From a virus: a DNA stretch of 59,722 nt. Position numbers and translations under genes: made by a program. Below the pieces are notes generated by a model. That model had not been told where the DNA came from. It made no database searches and was given only the letters and a program-made list of their open reading frames with translations. The DNA lies in IMG/VR virus record IMGVR_UViG_3300044637_002283, positions 1 to 59,722 of that record. One strand, 5' to 3'. This document shows, one piece after another, positions 31,499 to 40,088 of the stretch; the first letter of the stretch is position 1, and each line of letters opens with the position of its first letter.

Positions 31499-32344
31499 AT
31501 GGCATTGGTTCCCAAGATCAAATATCTAACAAACAAAGATTTATTGTCTGCAATCCATGAAAGTAAGCTTACTTTTTGTGAATTTGTTGACAAAAAATAC
31601 ACTGATTTTGATGTCATTGTATATGATCTTGCAGCAGCAACTCCAGAAGTTTTGGACGCTGCTCGACACAAAAAGCTAGCTAACAAAATGGCTGAAGAAA
31701 AGAAAGCCAGCGGCAGCAAGACTTTTGAATCTTCATTAACATTGGATAATGTGCCTTTGGATGAAATTGTTGTGAGGCTTATGACTTTTGTGCACATTCC
31801 GTTAAACCCTGCCAAAGCTGACAAAGCCAAAAATCAGGCAGAAAAACACATCAGATGCAATTTCCCTCCTTTTCAACATTGGATTTTCCAAAACAATGAA
31901 TGGAAATGTGTGGGCAAGAGTCATCACAAAAAGGGTGAATTCACCTTAACTGGCGGTAGGATTACTGATAGACTGGCTGCTATGTGGATCAAATTGGTTG
32001 ATCGCTATGGGCATAGAGGCAACTGGAGAGGTTACACTTATCTTGACGAAATGAAAGCGCAAGCACTGGTGCAATTGGCACAAGTGGGACTTCAATTTGA
32101 TGAAGCTAAAAGCTCAAACCCCTTTGCTTATTATACTACCGTAAGTAGTACAAGTTTTCTCAAGATATTACAACTGGAAAAGAGAAGTCAACACATAAGA
32201 GATGATCTTTTGATCATGCATGGTGCAACACCCAGTCACACCCGACAGACCGAGGATCAGTTGGCACAACAACTGGGATTTGACAATGCAGAAGCAGCAG
32301 TCCCACTTGTTGTGCCCCAAATGAGCCCAACTGGCCCCATCTAG
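31499..32344 (+). CDS. gp55: Late-transcription sigma factor, gp55-like
   Basis: ATG 31499 chosen because AAAGGA lies upstream; the longer frame from a TTG is less likely. The C-terminal core, GNWRGYTYLDEMKAQALVQL, FDEAKSSNPFAYYTTVSST and SFLKILQLEKRSQ, is the gp55 signature of a reduced sigma region 2. gp55 replaces host sigma and recognises TATAAATA, the motif found upstream of many structural genes here. The N-terminal 130 residues (KIKYLTNKDLLSAIHESKL) are unlike T4 gp55 (185 aa), so this is a longer form (281 aa). Stops interlock with the downstream minus-strand homing endonuclease. Confidence 0.85.
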   Translation: MALVPKIKYLTNKDLLSAIHESKLTFCEFVDKKYTDFDVIVYDLAAATPEVLDAARHKKLANKMAEEKKASGSKTFESSLTLDNVPLDEIVVRLMTFVHIPLNPAKADKAKNQAEKHIRCNFPPFQHWIFQNNEWKCVGKSHHKKGEFTLTGGRITDRLAAMWIKLVDRYGHRGNWRGYTYLDEMKAQALVQLAQVGLQFDEAKSSNPFAYYTTVSSTSFLKILQLEKRSQHIRDDLLIMHGATPSHTRQTEDQLAQQLGFDNAEAAVPLVVPQMSPTGPI

Positions 32345-34062
32345 TATTTTTTGATCCACACTGCGTTGCCTGCATCATAAAAACGATTGTAGCCCAAATT
32401 TTTGGCAATTTCTTGCTCTGTATTGCCCGCAGCTAAGCCTTGTATTTTGTGTTTTTGAAATTTAAGTCGGCTCTGAACGTCATTTATATTTTTCCAATAC
32501 CAATAATTGGGTGGACTGATATGACTTAACTCAAAGCCTGTTTTTTCGTAACCATTTCCCAGTCCCCAGTTCAAGTTACTGTAGGACACCAAGCTTTTGA
32601 ATCCCAACTCCTGATGTGCATGATTCAAAAGCTTGCTAAGCCCTCCTGGCACATGATACCCAGGCAAAATACAATAACGGGCCAGCTCATAATCACTCCC
32701 TTTGCTATACCTAGTTTTGACAAAGCTAGCAAGTGCAACAAGCGACCCGTTGTGTTCCAAACCCCAAATATGTTTGGTTGGTATGTTGCCCTGCAAGTGT
32801 GAGTTCTGAATAAATGTTTTAGCTGTTCCAAAATCCACAACTGTAATGTTGCATTTACGTGCACCAACAATTGTTTTTTTCAAACCCACTACGTGTGACA
32901 ATCTGTCAAATATAATATTGGGTTTTTGCACCATCTCATGTTCCCAAATTTGAACAAGCCTTACACCTTTTTCAAGAGCTTGTTTCCATTTATTTTGATG
33001 ATATTTTTTGTCTCCTATTTGGCAATCTGAATGATAAAAGATGCCATTAAACTCAATACCCACATTTAAATCTGGAAGATAAAAGTCAATCTCCAATGGC
33101 TTGATAACTTGCCTATTCCATTGCTCAAAAGATATGTTATTATCCCACAACCATTGTTTGATCTTTGTTTCTCCCCAACTTTCTTTTCTTGGATAACAAG
33201 CAAAACAACGCAAATCAGATTCTCTTTTCAAGGCAACACTGAATTGGTTATGGCATTTTTGGCAAACAAACGAATGTTCAGAATAACGATGTGAGTCCAA
33301 AAATTCTTCTTGAGTGAATAACGGAGTGTAATCAGTCCTATTTGTAATATAGGAATCCCAAGATTTTTGCCGAAAAGTTTTCCTATTGGTCTCCCTATGC
33401 TCTGTTGTCAAAAACGGGGCCACAACACCATATTTTGAGAGGTTGGTTTTTTTGGTTTTAACTAACACCTCCAGGTTTTGAGCAGGAACAGGTGCTCCAT
33501 AAGTGTTTTGAAACACCTCTATAGTTTTGGTTCTTATATCAGGATGTTGCTGAGGAAAGTTTACTCCCCAATTTTCCTGGATCGTTTTTTGTGCTTTGTC
33601 TAAAACAACAGGATTTAAGGTTGGAGCTTTTGCGCCATACTTTTCAAAACATGTGGTCTCAGCTTTGGCTTTGACCTTGTCATGTTGACTTGCATACTCA
33701 AAACCATACTTTTGAAGGTTGGTATTTTTACGTTTTTCGTGAATATGATTTATTTCATCTCTAGTGCGGCTGTGTCGAACGCTTTCCTGATATTCACGAT
33801 TACAGGAGCATTGAGATTGATTACCACAGAATTTTCTGAACCCTAGAACCATATTATTGAAAGTCCTGAACTTACCACTCTGTTCACACCAACTGTTTTC
33901 TGCATTAGTGTTATGAACGTATGCATAAAATTTAGCTGCAATTGGGCCTTCACAAGGAAATAATTTGTCTAGCTCTTCTTTGTGTATAGGCAACAACTTT
34001 GTCAACCTATTTGGTGTAATCTCCTTGTTCAACCAAAGTTCTTTCAATTCTGCCAAATTCAC
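32341..34062 (-). CDS. Putative homing endonuclease, Vsr/PD-(D/E)XK-type, 573 aa
   Basis: N-terminal 230 residues carry repeats of the type T-x-x-x-x-F-E-K-Y-G-A-x-A-P (about five copies, K-T-N-L-S-K-Y-G-V-V), typical of DNA-contacting repeats in phage endonucleases. Then a CxxC pair (CQKCHNQF...CFACYP) and a Vsr-like nuclease core PLEIDFYLPDLNVGIEFNG-IFYHSD with Asp and Glu as catalytic candidates. The C-terminal 170 residues resemble an acetyltransferase-like fold (HLQGNIPTKHIWGLEHNGSL). A second member lies at 57159-58778. Free-standing homing genes of this kind are common near T4-like structural genes. Confidence 0.72.
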   Translation of the reverse strand: MNLAELKELWLNKEITPNRLTKLLPIHKEELDKLFPCEGPIAAKFYAYVHNTNAENSWCEQSGKFRTFNNMVLGFRKFCGNQSQCSCNREYQESVRHSRTRDEINHIHEKRKNTNLQKYGFEYASQHDKVKAKAETTCFEKYGAKAPTLNPVVLDKAQKTIQENWGVNFPQQHPDIRTKTIEVFQNTYGAPVPAQNLEVLVKTKKTNLSKYGVVAPFLTTEHRETNRKTFRQKSWDSYITNRTDYTPLFTQEEFLDSHRYSEHSFVCQKCHNQFSVALKRESDLRCFACYPRKESWGETKIKQWLWDNNISFEQWNRQVIKPLEIDFYLPDLNVGIEFNGIFYHSDCQIGDKKYHQNKWKQALEKGVRLVQIWEHEMVQKPNIIFDRLSHVVGLKKTIVGARKCNITVVDFGTAKTFIQNSHLQGNIPTKHIWGLEHNGSLVALASFVKTRYSKGSDYELARYCILPGYHVPGGLSKLLNHAHQELGFKSLVSYSNLNWGLGNGYEKTGFELSHISPPNYWYWKNINDVQSRLKFQKHKIQGLAAGNTEQEIAKNLGYNRFYDAGNAVWIKKY

Positions 34063-34088
34063 AATTTTTCTCCAACCCTATTGCATAT

Positions 34089-34096
34089 TATTTATA
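34089..34096 (-). promoter_or_regulatory. Late promoter (perfect T4 consensus)
   Basis: TATAAATA on the minus strand, 8/8, 27 bp before the ATG at 34062 of the homing endonuclease. Confidence 0.82.
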
Positions 34097-34136
34097 TATC
34101 ATAATGAATATCACAAATCTAGGTCCTGCCCACCTG

Positions 34137-34165
34137 TTGAACTAACAGTTTTTATCAGCTATACT
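34137..34165 (+). promoter_or_regulatory. Sigma70-like promoter for gp47-gp46
   Basis: TTGAAC (34137-34142), 17 bp, GC then TATACT (34160-34165), followed by AAGGAG at 34173. Confidence 0.6.
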
Positions 34166-34189
34166 CTGACTCAAGGAGACTTTTGAGTC

Positions 34190-35221
34190 ATGACTATCAA
34201 TCTAGACAATGTTGATTTTTCAAAAGTAATTGCCATAACTGATGTGCATTTTGGCATGCGGAACAACTCCAAACAGCACAACACTTGGTGTACTGAGTTT
34301 TTGGAGTTTGTGGTCAAACGAGCACAAGAGCTGAAAATCAAAACACTCTTGTTTTTGGGCGACTGGAGTCACAACCGCAACAGTGTGAACATCAGCACAC
34401 TCAATTACAGCCACAATGGCATGAAACTGCTAAACAACAATTTTGACAATGTGATAATGCTCTTGGGCAACCATGATCTCTATTTTCGAGATACTCTAGA
34501 GCTGCACAGTATTCCCTATGCACAGGATTTTTCAAATATTCACCTAATTGACAAAATCACCACAGTCAAAGACTATTGTTTTGTTCCTTGGTTGGTGGGT
34601 GATGAGTATAAGTTGATTCAAAAAATCAAACAGCCTTATTTGTTTTGTCATGCTGAAATTGCCAAGTTCCGGATGAATGCCATGGTGGAAATGCCCGATC
34701 ATGGCGGCTTGAACAGTGAACACTTTCAAAATCAAAAATTGGTGTTCAGTGGGCATTTTCACAAAAGGCAGCGAAAGGGCAACATTTGTTATATTGGCAA
34801 TGCCTTTCCTCACAACTTTGCAGATGCGGGAGACGATGATAGAGGGTTGATGATCTGGACTCCTGGAACTGATCCCATATTTGAAAAATGGCTTAGTGCA
34901 CCCAAGTATCGCACGTATAACCTTACAGAGGCACTTCAGGATCCTACCGGCTTGATAGACAACAAAACTTTCGCACGGATAACAGTAGATGCTGACTTAA
35001 CTTATGAAGACCTTGCCTTCATTAGAGAGTTATTTGAAACTCAGCTAGCTGCCTTGGATGTGAGTTTTATTCATGGCAGAAGTGATGGAGATGACACTGT
35101 TCTTGATGATAGTGAAATCAATTTTGAAAGCGTTGACTCAATTGTGGTGTCACATTTGAATAGTATTGAAAGCACTACAATGAACAAACAACGCTTGATT
35201 GAAATCTATCAGAGTATTTGA
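34190..35221 (+). CDS. gp47: Recombination endonuclease subunit, gp47/Mre11-like
   Basis: 343 aa, matching T4 gp47 (339 aa). Calcineurin-type metallophosphoesterase motifs are all present: ITDVHFGMR (motif I), FLGDWSHNRN (II), LLGNHDLYF (III), CHAE and FSGHFHKRQR (IV/V). It pairs with gp46 to resect DNA ends for recombination-dependent replication. Ribosome site AAGGAG. The stop overlaps the gp46 start by 4 bp, so the two are co-translated. Confidence 0.93.
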   Translation: MTINLDNVDFSKVIAITDVHFGMRNNSKQHNTWCTEFLEFVVKRAQELKIKTLLFLGDWSHNRNSVNISTLNYSHNGMKLLNNNFDNVIMLLGNHDLYFRDTLELHSIPYAQDFSNIHLIDKITTVKDYCFVPWLVGDEYKLIQKIKQPYLFCHAEIAKFRMNAMVEMPDHGGLNSEHFQNQKLVFSGHFHKRQRKGNICYIGNAFPHNFADAGDDDRGLMIWTPGTDPIFEKWLSAPKYRTYNLTEALQDPTGLIDNKTFARITVDADLTYEDLAFIRELFETQLAALDVSFIHGRSDGDDTVLDDSEINFESVDSIVVSHLNSIESTTMNKQRLIEIYQSI

Positions 35222-36999
35222 ACTTGATCATCCTCAAAAACGTCACAATCAAAAACTTCATGAGTGTGGGTGCTGTTACACAATCAGTTACTCTCACACA
35301 ACCTGGCTTGACTCTTGTATTGGGCGAGAATCTAGACTTGGGCGGCAACGGCAACCGGAATGGTGTTGGCAAATCGACGCTGATTTCAGCCATTTGTTAT
35401 GCCCTGTATGGTCAAGCTCTTACTAACATCAAGAAAAACAATCTCATCAACAGCATCAACAAAAAGAACATGGTGGTGAGTATTGAGTTTGAAGCCCACG
35501 GCAACAGCTACAAAATTGAACGTGGCCGTGCCCCTAGTTTTTTCCGCTATGTTGTAAATGATGAATCAGTAAATGAAAACAAAAGTGCAGACGAAGCTCA
35601 AGGCGAAAACAAAGATACTCAGAAAGAGATTGAGAAGGTATTGGGCATCAGCCACACCATGTTCAAACACATTGTGGCTTTGAACACCTATACTGAGCCA
35701 TTTTTGAGCATGGGTGCTGGAAAACAGCGAGAAATAATTGAAGAGCTGTTGGGAATTACATTACTGTCTCAGAAGGCAGAAAACCTCAAAAAGCTTATTC
35801 AAACAACCAAACAAACTATTGAACAAGAAGAGTTCAAAATACATACTATCAAAAACAGCAATACACGTATTTTGAGCACTATTGAAAGTTTGAATCAAAA
35901 AACCCAACAGTGGGATACTCAACATCAGAACAAAATTCAAGACTTGGAAAATGCACTAGATGCTTTGAGTCATCTTGATGTTGAGCAGGAAATTCAAAGT
36001 CACAAAGACAATCTTGTGTATCGTGAACTTCAAACAGCATTGAAGAATGTGCGCAGCCAAAGCCAAACAAAAACACAGCATGGAACACAGCTGAAGGCGC
36101 AACAAAACAACTGGTTAACTCAGTATAGTCAAATTCAAGACCACAACTGCGCAATGTGTGGTCAAAAGATTCATGACGAGAAACAAACACATCTGCTGGA
36201 CGACCTTGAGCACAAAATTACCAAACTGGACAGCAGCATTCAAACACTGGAACAGGAATGCCTGAGTTTGACACAAGAACTGGATGAGCTCATGGGTCTG
36301 TCTAGTGCTGTATCGCTAAACCAAACATTTTACAAAAGCATTGATGAGGCATATGAGCATCGAAACAGTCTCACACTTCTTAGTGGTGAACTGGACAAAC
36401 TTAAGCTTGAAACCAATCCTTATCAAGCCCAAGTGGGTAATTTAAATGACACACTGCAAGAAGTCACTTATGATTCACTAAATGAACTCAGCCAACTCAA
36501 AGACCATCAAGAGTTTCTCTTGAAGCTGCTAACAAACAAAGACAGCTTCATCCGAAAGCGTATTATTGATCAAAACCTCAGCTACTTGAATCACAGACTG
36601 GGTGAATATCTAGCTGGATTGATGTTGCCACACCAAGTTAAATTCAGCAACGACTTGGGAGTTGAGATCATGCATATGGGCGTAGACTTTGACTTTGACA
36701 GTCTCAGCCGAGGTGAACGCACAAGAGTTTGTTTGGCACTCAGCTGGGCATTCCGAGACATTTTTGAAAACATGAACACCAGCATCAACTTCATGGCTGT
36801 TGATGAGATCCTTGATGTGGGACTTGACAGCACAGGACTTGAAAGATCTCTAGAGACGCTTAAGGCTATGAGCAGAGATCGGAACAAGAACATTTTGTTG
36901 ATCTCACATAGAGAAGAGCTAACAAGTCGCTGCGATCGAGTTTTGTATGTTATCAAAGAGTTAGGTTTCACTCGTTTCAGCTATGAAAGCGGTGAGTAA
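35218..36999 (+). CDS. gp46: Recombination ATPase, gp46/Rad50-like
   Basis: 593 aa (T4: 560). TTG start in TTGA overlapping the gp47 stop. Walker A GGNGNRNGVGKSTLISA (about residues 40-56), long coiled coil (residues 180-430) broken by the zinc hook C-A-M-C-G-Q, signature motif SLSRGERTRVCLALSW and Walker B FMAVDEILDVGLDS. The hook dimerises two arms; with gp47 the complex processes DNA ends. Tight overlap supports translational coupling. Confidence 0.93.
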   Translation: MNLIILKNVTIKNFMSVGAVTQSVTLTQPGLTLVLGENLDLGGNGNRNGVGKSTLISAICYALYGQALTNIKKNNLINSINKKNMVVSIEFEAHGNSYKIERGRAPSFFRYVVNDESVNENKSADEAQGENKDTQKEIEKVLGISHTMFKHIVALNTYTEPFLSMGAGKQREIIEELLGITLLSQKAENLKKLIQTTKQTIEQEEFKIHTIKNSNTRILSTIESLNQKTQQWDTQHQNKIQDLENALDALSHLDVEQEIQSHKDNLVYRELQTALKNVRSQSQTKTQHGTQLKAQQNNWLTQYSQIQDHNCAMCGQKIHDEKQTHLLDDLEHKITKLDSSIQTLEQECLSLTQELDELMGLSSAVSLNQTFYKSIDEAYEHRNSLTLLSGELDKLKLETNPYQAQVGNLNDTLQEVTYDSLNELSQLKDHQEFLLKLLTNKDSFIRKRIIDQNLSYLNHRLGEYLAGLMLPHQVKFSNDLGVEIMHMGVDFDFDSLSRGERTRVCLALSWAFRDIFENMNTSINFMAVDEILDVGLDSTGLERSLETLKAMSRDRNKNILLISHREELTSRCDRVLYVIKELGFTRFSYESGE

Positions 37000-37011
37000 T
37001 TATCTGTACTC

Positions 37012-37019
37012 CATAAATA
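37012..37019 (+). promoter_or_regulatory. Late promoter before the GIY-YIG gene
   Basis: CATAAATA, 7/8 to T4 late consensus, upstream of the hairpin and ATG 37085. Confidence 0.6.
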
Positions 37020-37028
37020 TAGATATAT

Positions 37029-37058
37029 GCCGGTCACGACCCTGGCAGGTCCACCGGC
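37029..37058 (+). promoter_or_regulatory. 5'-leader hairpin of the GIY-YIG homing gene
   Basis: Stem GCCGGT (37029-37034) / ACCGGC (37053-37058), with inner GACC (37038-37041) / GGTC (37048-37051) and loop CTGGCA. It lies between the late promoter and the ribosome site (AAGGGAG, 37070-37076). T4 homing endonuclease genes commonly carry leader hairpins that limit early translation. Confidence 0.6.
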
Positions 37059-37084
37059 TCTATCGCTTTAAGGGAGCAACAGCT

Positions 37085-37909
37085 ATGTCTATTTATCGTA
37101 ATATCAAACCCTTTGGGTTTTATGTGTATGCCTACTTAAGAAAAACAACATCCAACAATGGTCCTGCAGGAACCCCTTATTATATTGGAAAAGGGACCGG
37201 CATACGTTACAAAGAAAACCACGGAACTCTACCTGTACCAAAAGAAGCATGGAGGATTGTTGTCCTTGAACAAGGATTAACTAATCTTGGTGCTGTTGCG
37301 CTCGAAAGAAGGCTGATACTCTGGTGGGGACGCCTGGATAATAACACAGGTATATTACACAATCGAACTGATGGCGGGGATGGGGCAGTTGGGAAGATAG
37401 TCTCTGATGAATCAAGAATGAAAGCAAGTGTTAACAATTGTGGCAAAAAAAGAAGTGCAGAAACAATCAAGAACATAAAAGATGCATTATCTCTTATCGA
37501 CAGGTCAGGAGAGAATCATCCGTTATATGGCAAAAAGCATTCTGATGAAGCTAGATCTAAAATGAGCGAAGCTAAAAAAGGCAGGTCCTATGAAGAAATT
37601 TATGGCCCAAAAGCAGAAGAGATGCGAGCTGCACGCTCACAAAAATCTCGGGGACGAAGTCTGTCTGCTGAGACCAAAGAAAAGATAAGTTTAGCAAATC
37701 GAGGCAAGAAAAAACCTGCAGGCTTTGGAGTCCGAATGTCCGCAGTAAGGTCTGGCCAAAAAGTCTCTGAAGAAATTTTGAAGAAGAGAGCACAGATATT
37801 CGAAGCAACAAAACAAACTTGTGAACATTGCGGGAATATCTTTGGTTTAGCGAACTATATCAGATGGCATGGTCCTAATTGCAAAACTCAACCTAACCAA
37901 CTACTATAG
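37085..37909 (+). CDS. GIY-YIG homing endonuclease, 274 aa
   Basis: ATG 37085 after AAGGGAG. N-terminal GIY-YIG-type nuclease (FYVYAYLRK...TPYYIGKGTGIRY). Residues 130-225 hold three or four NUMOD3-like DNA-binding motifs (GKKRSAETIKNIKDA; GKKHSDEARSKMSEAKKG; GRSLSAETKEKISLANRG). The C-terminus has a zinc finger (CEHCGNIFGLANYIRWHGPNC). Free-standing, inserted between gp46 and the minus-strand nuclease gene; preceded by its own late promoter and hairpin. Not an intron product as no split gene flanks it. Confidence 0.88.
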   Translation: MSIYRNIKPFGFYVYAYLRKTTSNNGPAGTPYYIGKGTGIRYKENHGTLPVPKEAWRIVVLEQGLTNLGAVALERRLILWWGRLDNNTGILHNRTDGGDGAVGKIVSDESRMKASVNNCGKKRSAETIKNIKDALSLIDRSGENHPLYGKKHSDEARSKMSEAKKGRSYEEIYGPKAEEMRAARSQKSRGRSLSAETKEKISLANRGKKKPAGFGVRMSAVRSGQKVSEEILKKRAQIFEATKQTCEHCGNIFGLANYIRWHGPNCKTQPNQLL

Positions 37910-37924
37910 GCGATTCGATTGGGA

Positions 37925-38440
37925 TTATACACCAGCAGTATAACTCAGTTCAGCAATCTTCAGCTTGTTTTGTTCAAAAAATGGCTCAAACTCTGTTATT
38001 ACAAAGGTTTTGTAACGTGCGTGGTTTTCAACCGTGAAGTCAGCCAAATGTTTTTGATCAAAACAAGCATAACTTCCTTTGTGATTGATGCGTATGACAA
38101 CAAACCACAAATCTTCTGGATCACATGTGTCAAGTGTTTGCTCTATCCAAGCATCCAGTTGTTTGATATCTCCATTGCACATGAGTCGATGCCACGGAAA
38201 GTCTTGATAAAACTTACTTTCAATCACCAGCTTTTTCATATGGGAAGGTGGAATGAGATCACTTTTGAAGTAGCTGATTTGCGTAGCATCCATAGTGTCT
38301 TTTCTCTTGGTGTTTGCTCCTCCAATGAAGGCACCAGAATTAGGAACCCTAATAAATTTGGCTTCATATAACGTTGTGAGAAACTTGGCTATCCGTAATT
38401 CGCCTGCATTTCCTTTTGCCTTGCCTTTGGACCCTGCCAT
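37925..38440 (-). CDS. PD-(D/E)XK-like nuclease (resolvase type), 171 aa
   Basis: N-terminus KGNAGELRIAKFLTTLYEAK then VPNSGAFIGGANTKRKD...SDLIPP and the core V-I-E-S-K-F-Y-Q-D-F. This E...D...E-x-K layout fits a Holliday-junction-resolvase or VRR-NUC type nuclease (Glu in GELRIA, Asp in SDLIPP, E-S-K). It is smaller than T4 gp49 and unrelated to it. Role could be junction cleavage or DNA degradation. The gene is convergent with the GIY-YIG gene. Confidence 0.62.
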   Translation of the reverse strand: MAGSKGKAKGNAGELRIAKFLTTLYEAKFIRVPNSGAFIGGANTKRKDTMDATQISYFKSDLIPPSHMKKLVIESKFYQDFPWHRLMCNGDIKQLDAWIEQTLDTCDPEDLWFVVIRINHKGSYACFDQKHLADFTVENHARYKTFVITEFEPFFEQNKLKIAELSYTAGV

Positions 38441-38479
38441 ATGTTTTTTCCTGTAATCCAGAAAAAGCTCTGGAAGTCT

Positions 38480-38508
38480 TTGATTTTATAGTTTTAGATG
38501 GCTATAAT
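38480..38508 (+). promoter_or_regulatory. Sigma70-like promoter for the 38533 gene
   Basis: TTGATT (38480-38485), 17 bp, TATAAT (38503-38508). A good non-late promoter in an otherwise late region; it leaves a 20-nt leader before ATG 38533. Confidence 0.65.
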
Positions 38509-38532
38509 CAAAATAACAAAAGAGCATTTCAA

Positions 38533-39342
38533 ATGAAGCACAACAAGCCACAACACCGCAGCATTTTTATTGTAGTTGATCCAGTAGATCAAAATCGGCT
38601 CAATAGTTTTTTCCGACAAGAGTTGGGATTTTACAATACCCTTGTAGGAACCTTTGGAAGTCGTGTAAGAGCATTTCCACAAACTATTCTCAACATCACA
38701 CACGATCAAGCATCACTCTTTTGTGATCTAGCCAAATACAATCTCAACATTCGCGAATTGGTGAAAAAGCCTCAAGAATGGCCTGAACAACTGAAAAGTT
38801 ATTTTCCAGTTGCTTTTGACAGACTCACACAAAAAACAATTTTGACCGAAGCGCAAATTATGATGTTTGAATCTGCCGGAGCCAATCGCTGGATTATGAT
38901 TCCAGAAGCCAAAAAACAGATGGCTAGAGCAGTTATTGATTTTTACAAAGAGCAAGCAGACATTTTGGCTCATCCCCAATCAAGCGATATAATTGAGGTG
39001 GCTTACAAGACACCACCCAGCAGCTTGAGTGAGTTGGAAATCAGCAACAAACGTCATGCACAGATCCCTCGTAATGAAATCAAATACAAATACAACAACA
39101 CTGAACAACATACAGAAATTTGGACTCCGTTAACTACAAAACCCATTATTATTCCGCATTTTAACCTTAACGAATACAATCGATGGACAACAGCAATAGT
39201 CAAGCAAGAGAGTGGTAGATTCTGTGAATACAACACACCTTGGGTAATTGACTTCAAAAATACAAAAAACAATTATCTTTTGAAATATCTAGACAGCACA
39301 GCACGTAGTCCAGGCAATTATAGAATCAGCAACTACGCATAA
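38533..39342 (+). CDS. Protein of unknown function beside the candidate RNA, 269 aa
   Basis: ATG 38533 is chosen because the promoter at 38480-38508 ends just upstream; a longer frame from 38416 overlaps the nuclease gene start. Ribosome site weak. Sequence is mixed, with IFIVVDPVDQNRLNSFFRQE at the N-terminus, an aromatic-rich middle and a Tyr/Asn-rich C-terminal third (EIKYKYNNTEQHTEIWTPL). I see no catalytic motif; no RuvC, HNH or zinc-ribbon pattern. A hairpin-rich, gene-free segment begins about 20 bp downstream on the same strand, so the protein may act with that RNA; this is inference only. Confidence 0.65.
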   Translation: MKHNKPQHRSIFIVVDPVDQNRLNSFFRQELGFYNTLVGTFGSRVRAFPQTILNITHDQASLFCDLAKYNLNIRELVKKPQEWPEQLKSYFPVAFDRLTQKTILTEAQIMMFESAGANRWIMIPEAKKQMARAVIDFYKEQADILAHPQSSDIIEVAYKTPPSSLSELEISNKRHAQIPRNEIKYKYNNTEQHTEIWTPLTTKPIIIPHFNLNEYNRWTTAIVKQESGRFCEYNTPWVIDFKNTKNNYLLKYLDSTARSPGNYRISNYA

Positions 39343-39364
39343 CAGAGTATATTTTTAAAACATA

Positions 39365-39728
39365 GTGGCTTTATATGATGGTGTAGTGTCCATCCGTATC
39401 TACCAGGCGCGAAGGCCGGGGAAAATTGCGTATGAGGGTTTACGGTTCTATGCCCTCGCCACAAAAGTGAACAAAAAGGATCCAGCCTCTCACTGTCCCG
39501 TGACGCTGGAAGGGGTTCAGTCAACAGCCTGTCTGACTGAATTCCCTGCGTGTGTGATGAGCACATAACCGAGAAGGCAGCTCCATGAGCATAAGTCCGA
39601 GAAGAGAGTCAGGAACGCTGGAAATAGGTTCTCCGCCAGCTGGAAGCAATTCCCAAGACGAGACAGGCAGGCCGAAGCCCTATACGAAAGCCTTTTCACA
39701 CTTCTCCTCCCGGTGGGGAGAAGTGTGA
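39365..39728 (+). ncRNA. Candidate structured RNA of unknown family, about 360 nt
   Basis: Gene-free, GC-richer than flanks and dense in strong hairpins: GAGGG 39434-39438 / CCCTC 39453-39457; TCCAGC 39481-39486 / GCTGGA 39505-39510 with TCAC/GTGA inside; TTCAGTCA 39516-39523 / TGACTGAA 39534-39541; GCTC/GAGC 39580-39590; GCTGG 39617-39621 / CCAGC 39636-39640; GGC-CGAA-GCC 39670-39679; and a 12-bp closing stem at 39696-39728. No match to tmRNA, RNase P, 6S, group I or II intron core, as far as I can compare from memory. Strand assigned plus because the upstream gene and its promoter read that way; the minus strand is not excluded. Confidence 0.6.
39696..39728. repeat. 12-bp perfect inverted repeat ending the candidate RNA
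   Basis: TCACACTTCTCC (39696-39707) / GGAGAAGTGTGA (39717-39728), loop TCCCGGTGG. No T-run on either side, so not a normal intrinsic terminator; more likely the terminal stem of an RNA or a processing site. Confidence 0.75.
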
Positions 39729-39848
39729 CTTCCTCCCTAACGAAATACCCAGAACTATTATCAGTCCAACAAGTATCCTATTCCAGATCCAATAATATCA
39801 TCAATAAGATCATTGAGATTCATACTAGATCACGCCCAGCTAAAATTA
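39729..39848. other. AT-rich spacer, no recognised gene
   Basis: Between the candidate RNA and the end of the gp26 frameshift extension. Only a 20-codon minus-strand frame (beginning MNLNDLIDDI) is seen, too short to support. Confidence 0.55.
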
Positions 39849-40088
39849 TCACTTCTTTGATTGAGCCTTCCTATAAGCTTCGGCTTGCATCTCATAGTGT
39901 TTGGAAATAGTTCCACTCAAAGATTTCATCTGTGAAGTGGTGAGACGCCAAGCTTCACTGTAGGTGAGTCCTCCGTTCATGTAATACACTAGGTTGGCAA
40001 TATCGCTTTCAATCATTTCCACTTCTTTTTCGCAGCTTCTCAGTACTTGGGTGATGGCTACATGATCACCCCTGAGAAGCTTTAGTCG
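39849..40088 (-). CDS. -1 frame extension of gp26 (79 codons)
   Basis: Open frame in the -1 phase to gp26, from the slip site to TGA at 39849-39851. It encodes RLKLLRGDHVAITQVLRSCE...KEVEMIESDIANLVYYMNG... ending RKAQSKK. It has no start codon near its beginning (first in-frame GTG/ATG are 25 codons in and lack a ribosome site), so it should be made only as a gp26 fusion of 276 + 79 residues. The layout equals lambda gpG-T, where the frameshifted tail recruits the major tail protein while the common part binds the tape measure. In T4 a separate gene, 51, follows gene 26; this extension may be its counterpart. Confidence 0.78.
   Translation of the reverse strand, partial: RLKLLRGDHVAITQVLRSCEKEVEMIESDIANLVYYMNGGLTYSEAWRLTTSQMKSLSGTISKHYEMQAEAYRKAQSKK

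Noticed and set aside
39365-39728. tmRNA, RNase P RNA, or a group I/II intron
   Set aside because: No CCA-type acceptor or tag frame, no conserved RNase P blocks, no recognisable P7/domain V. Left as unknown RNA.
39731-39793. 20-codon minus-strand frame beginning MNLNDLIDDI after the gp26 extension
   Set aside because: Too short, no ribosome site, no homologue that I can name.
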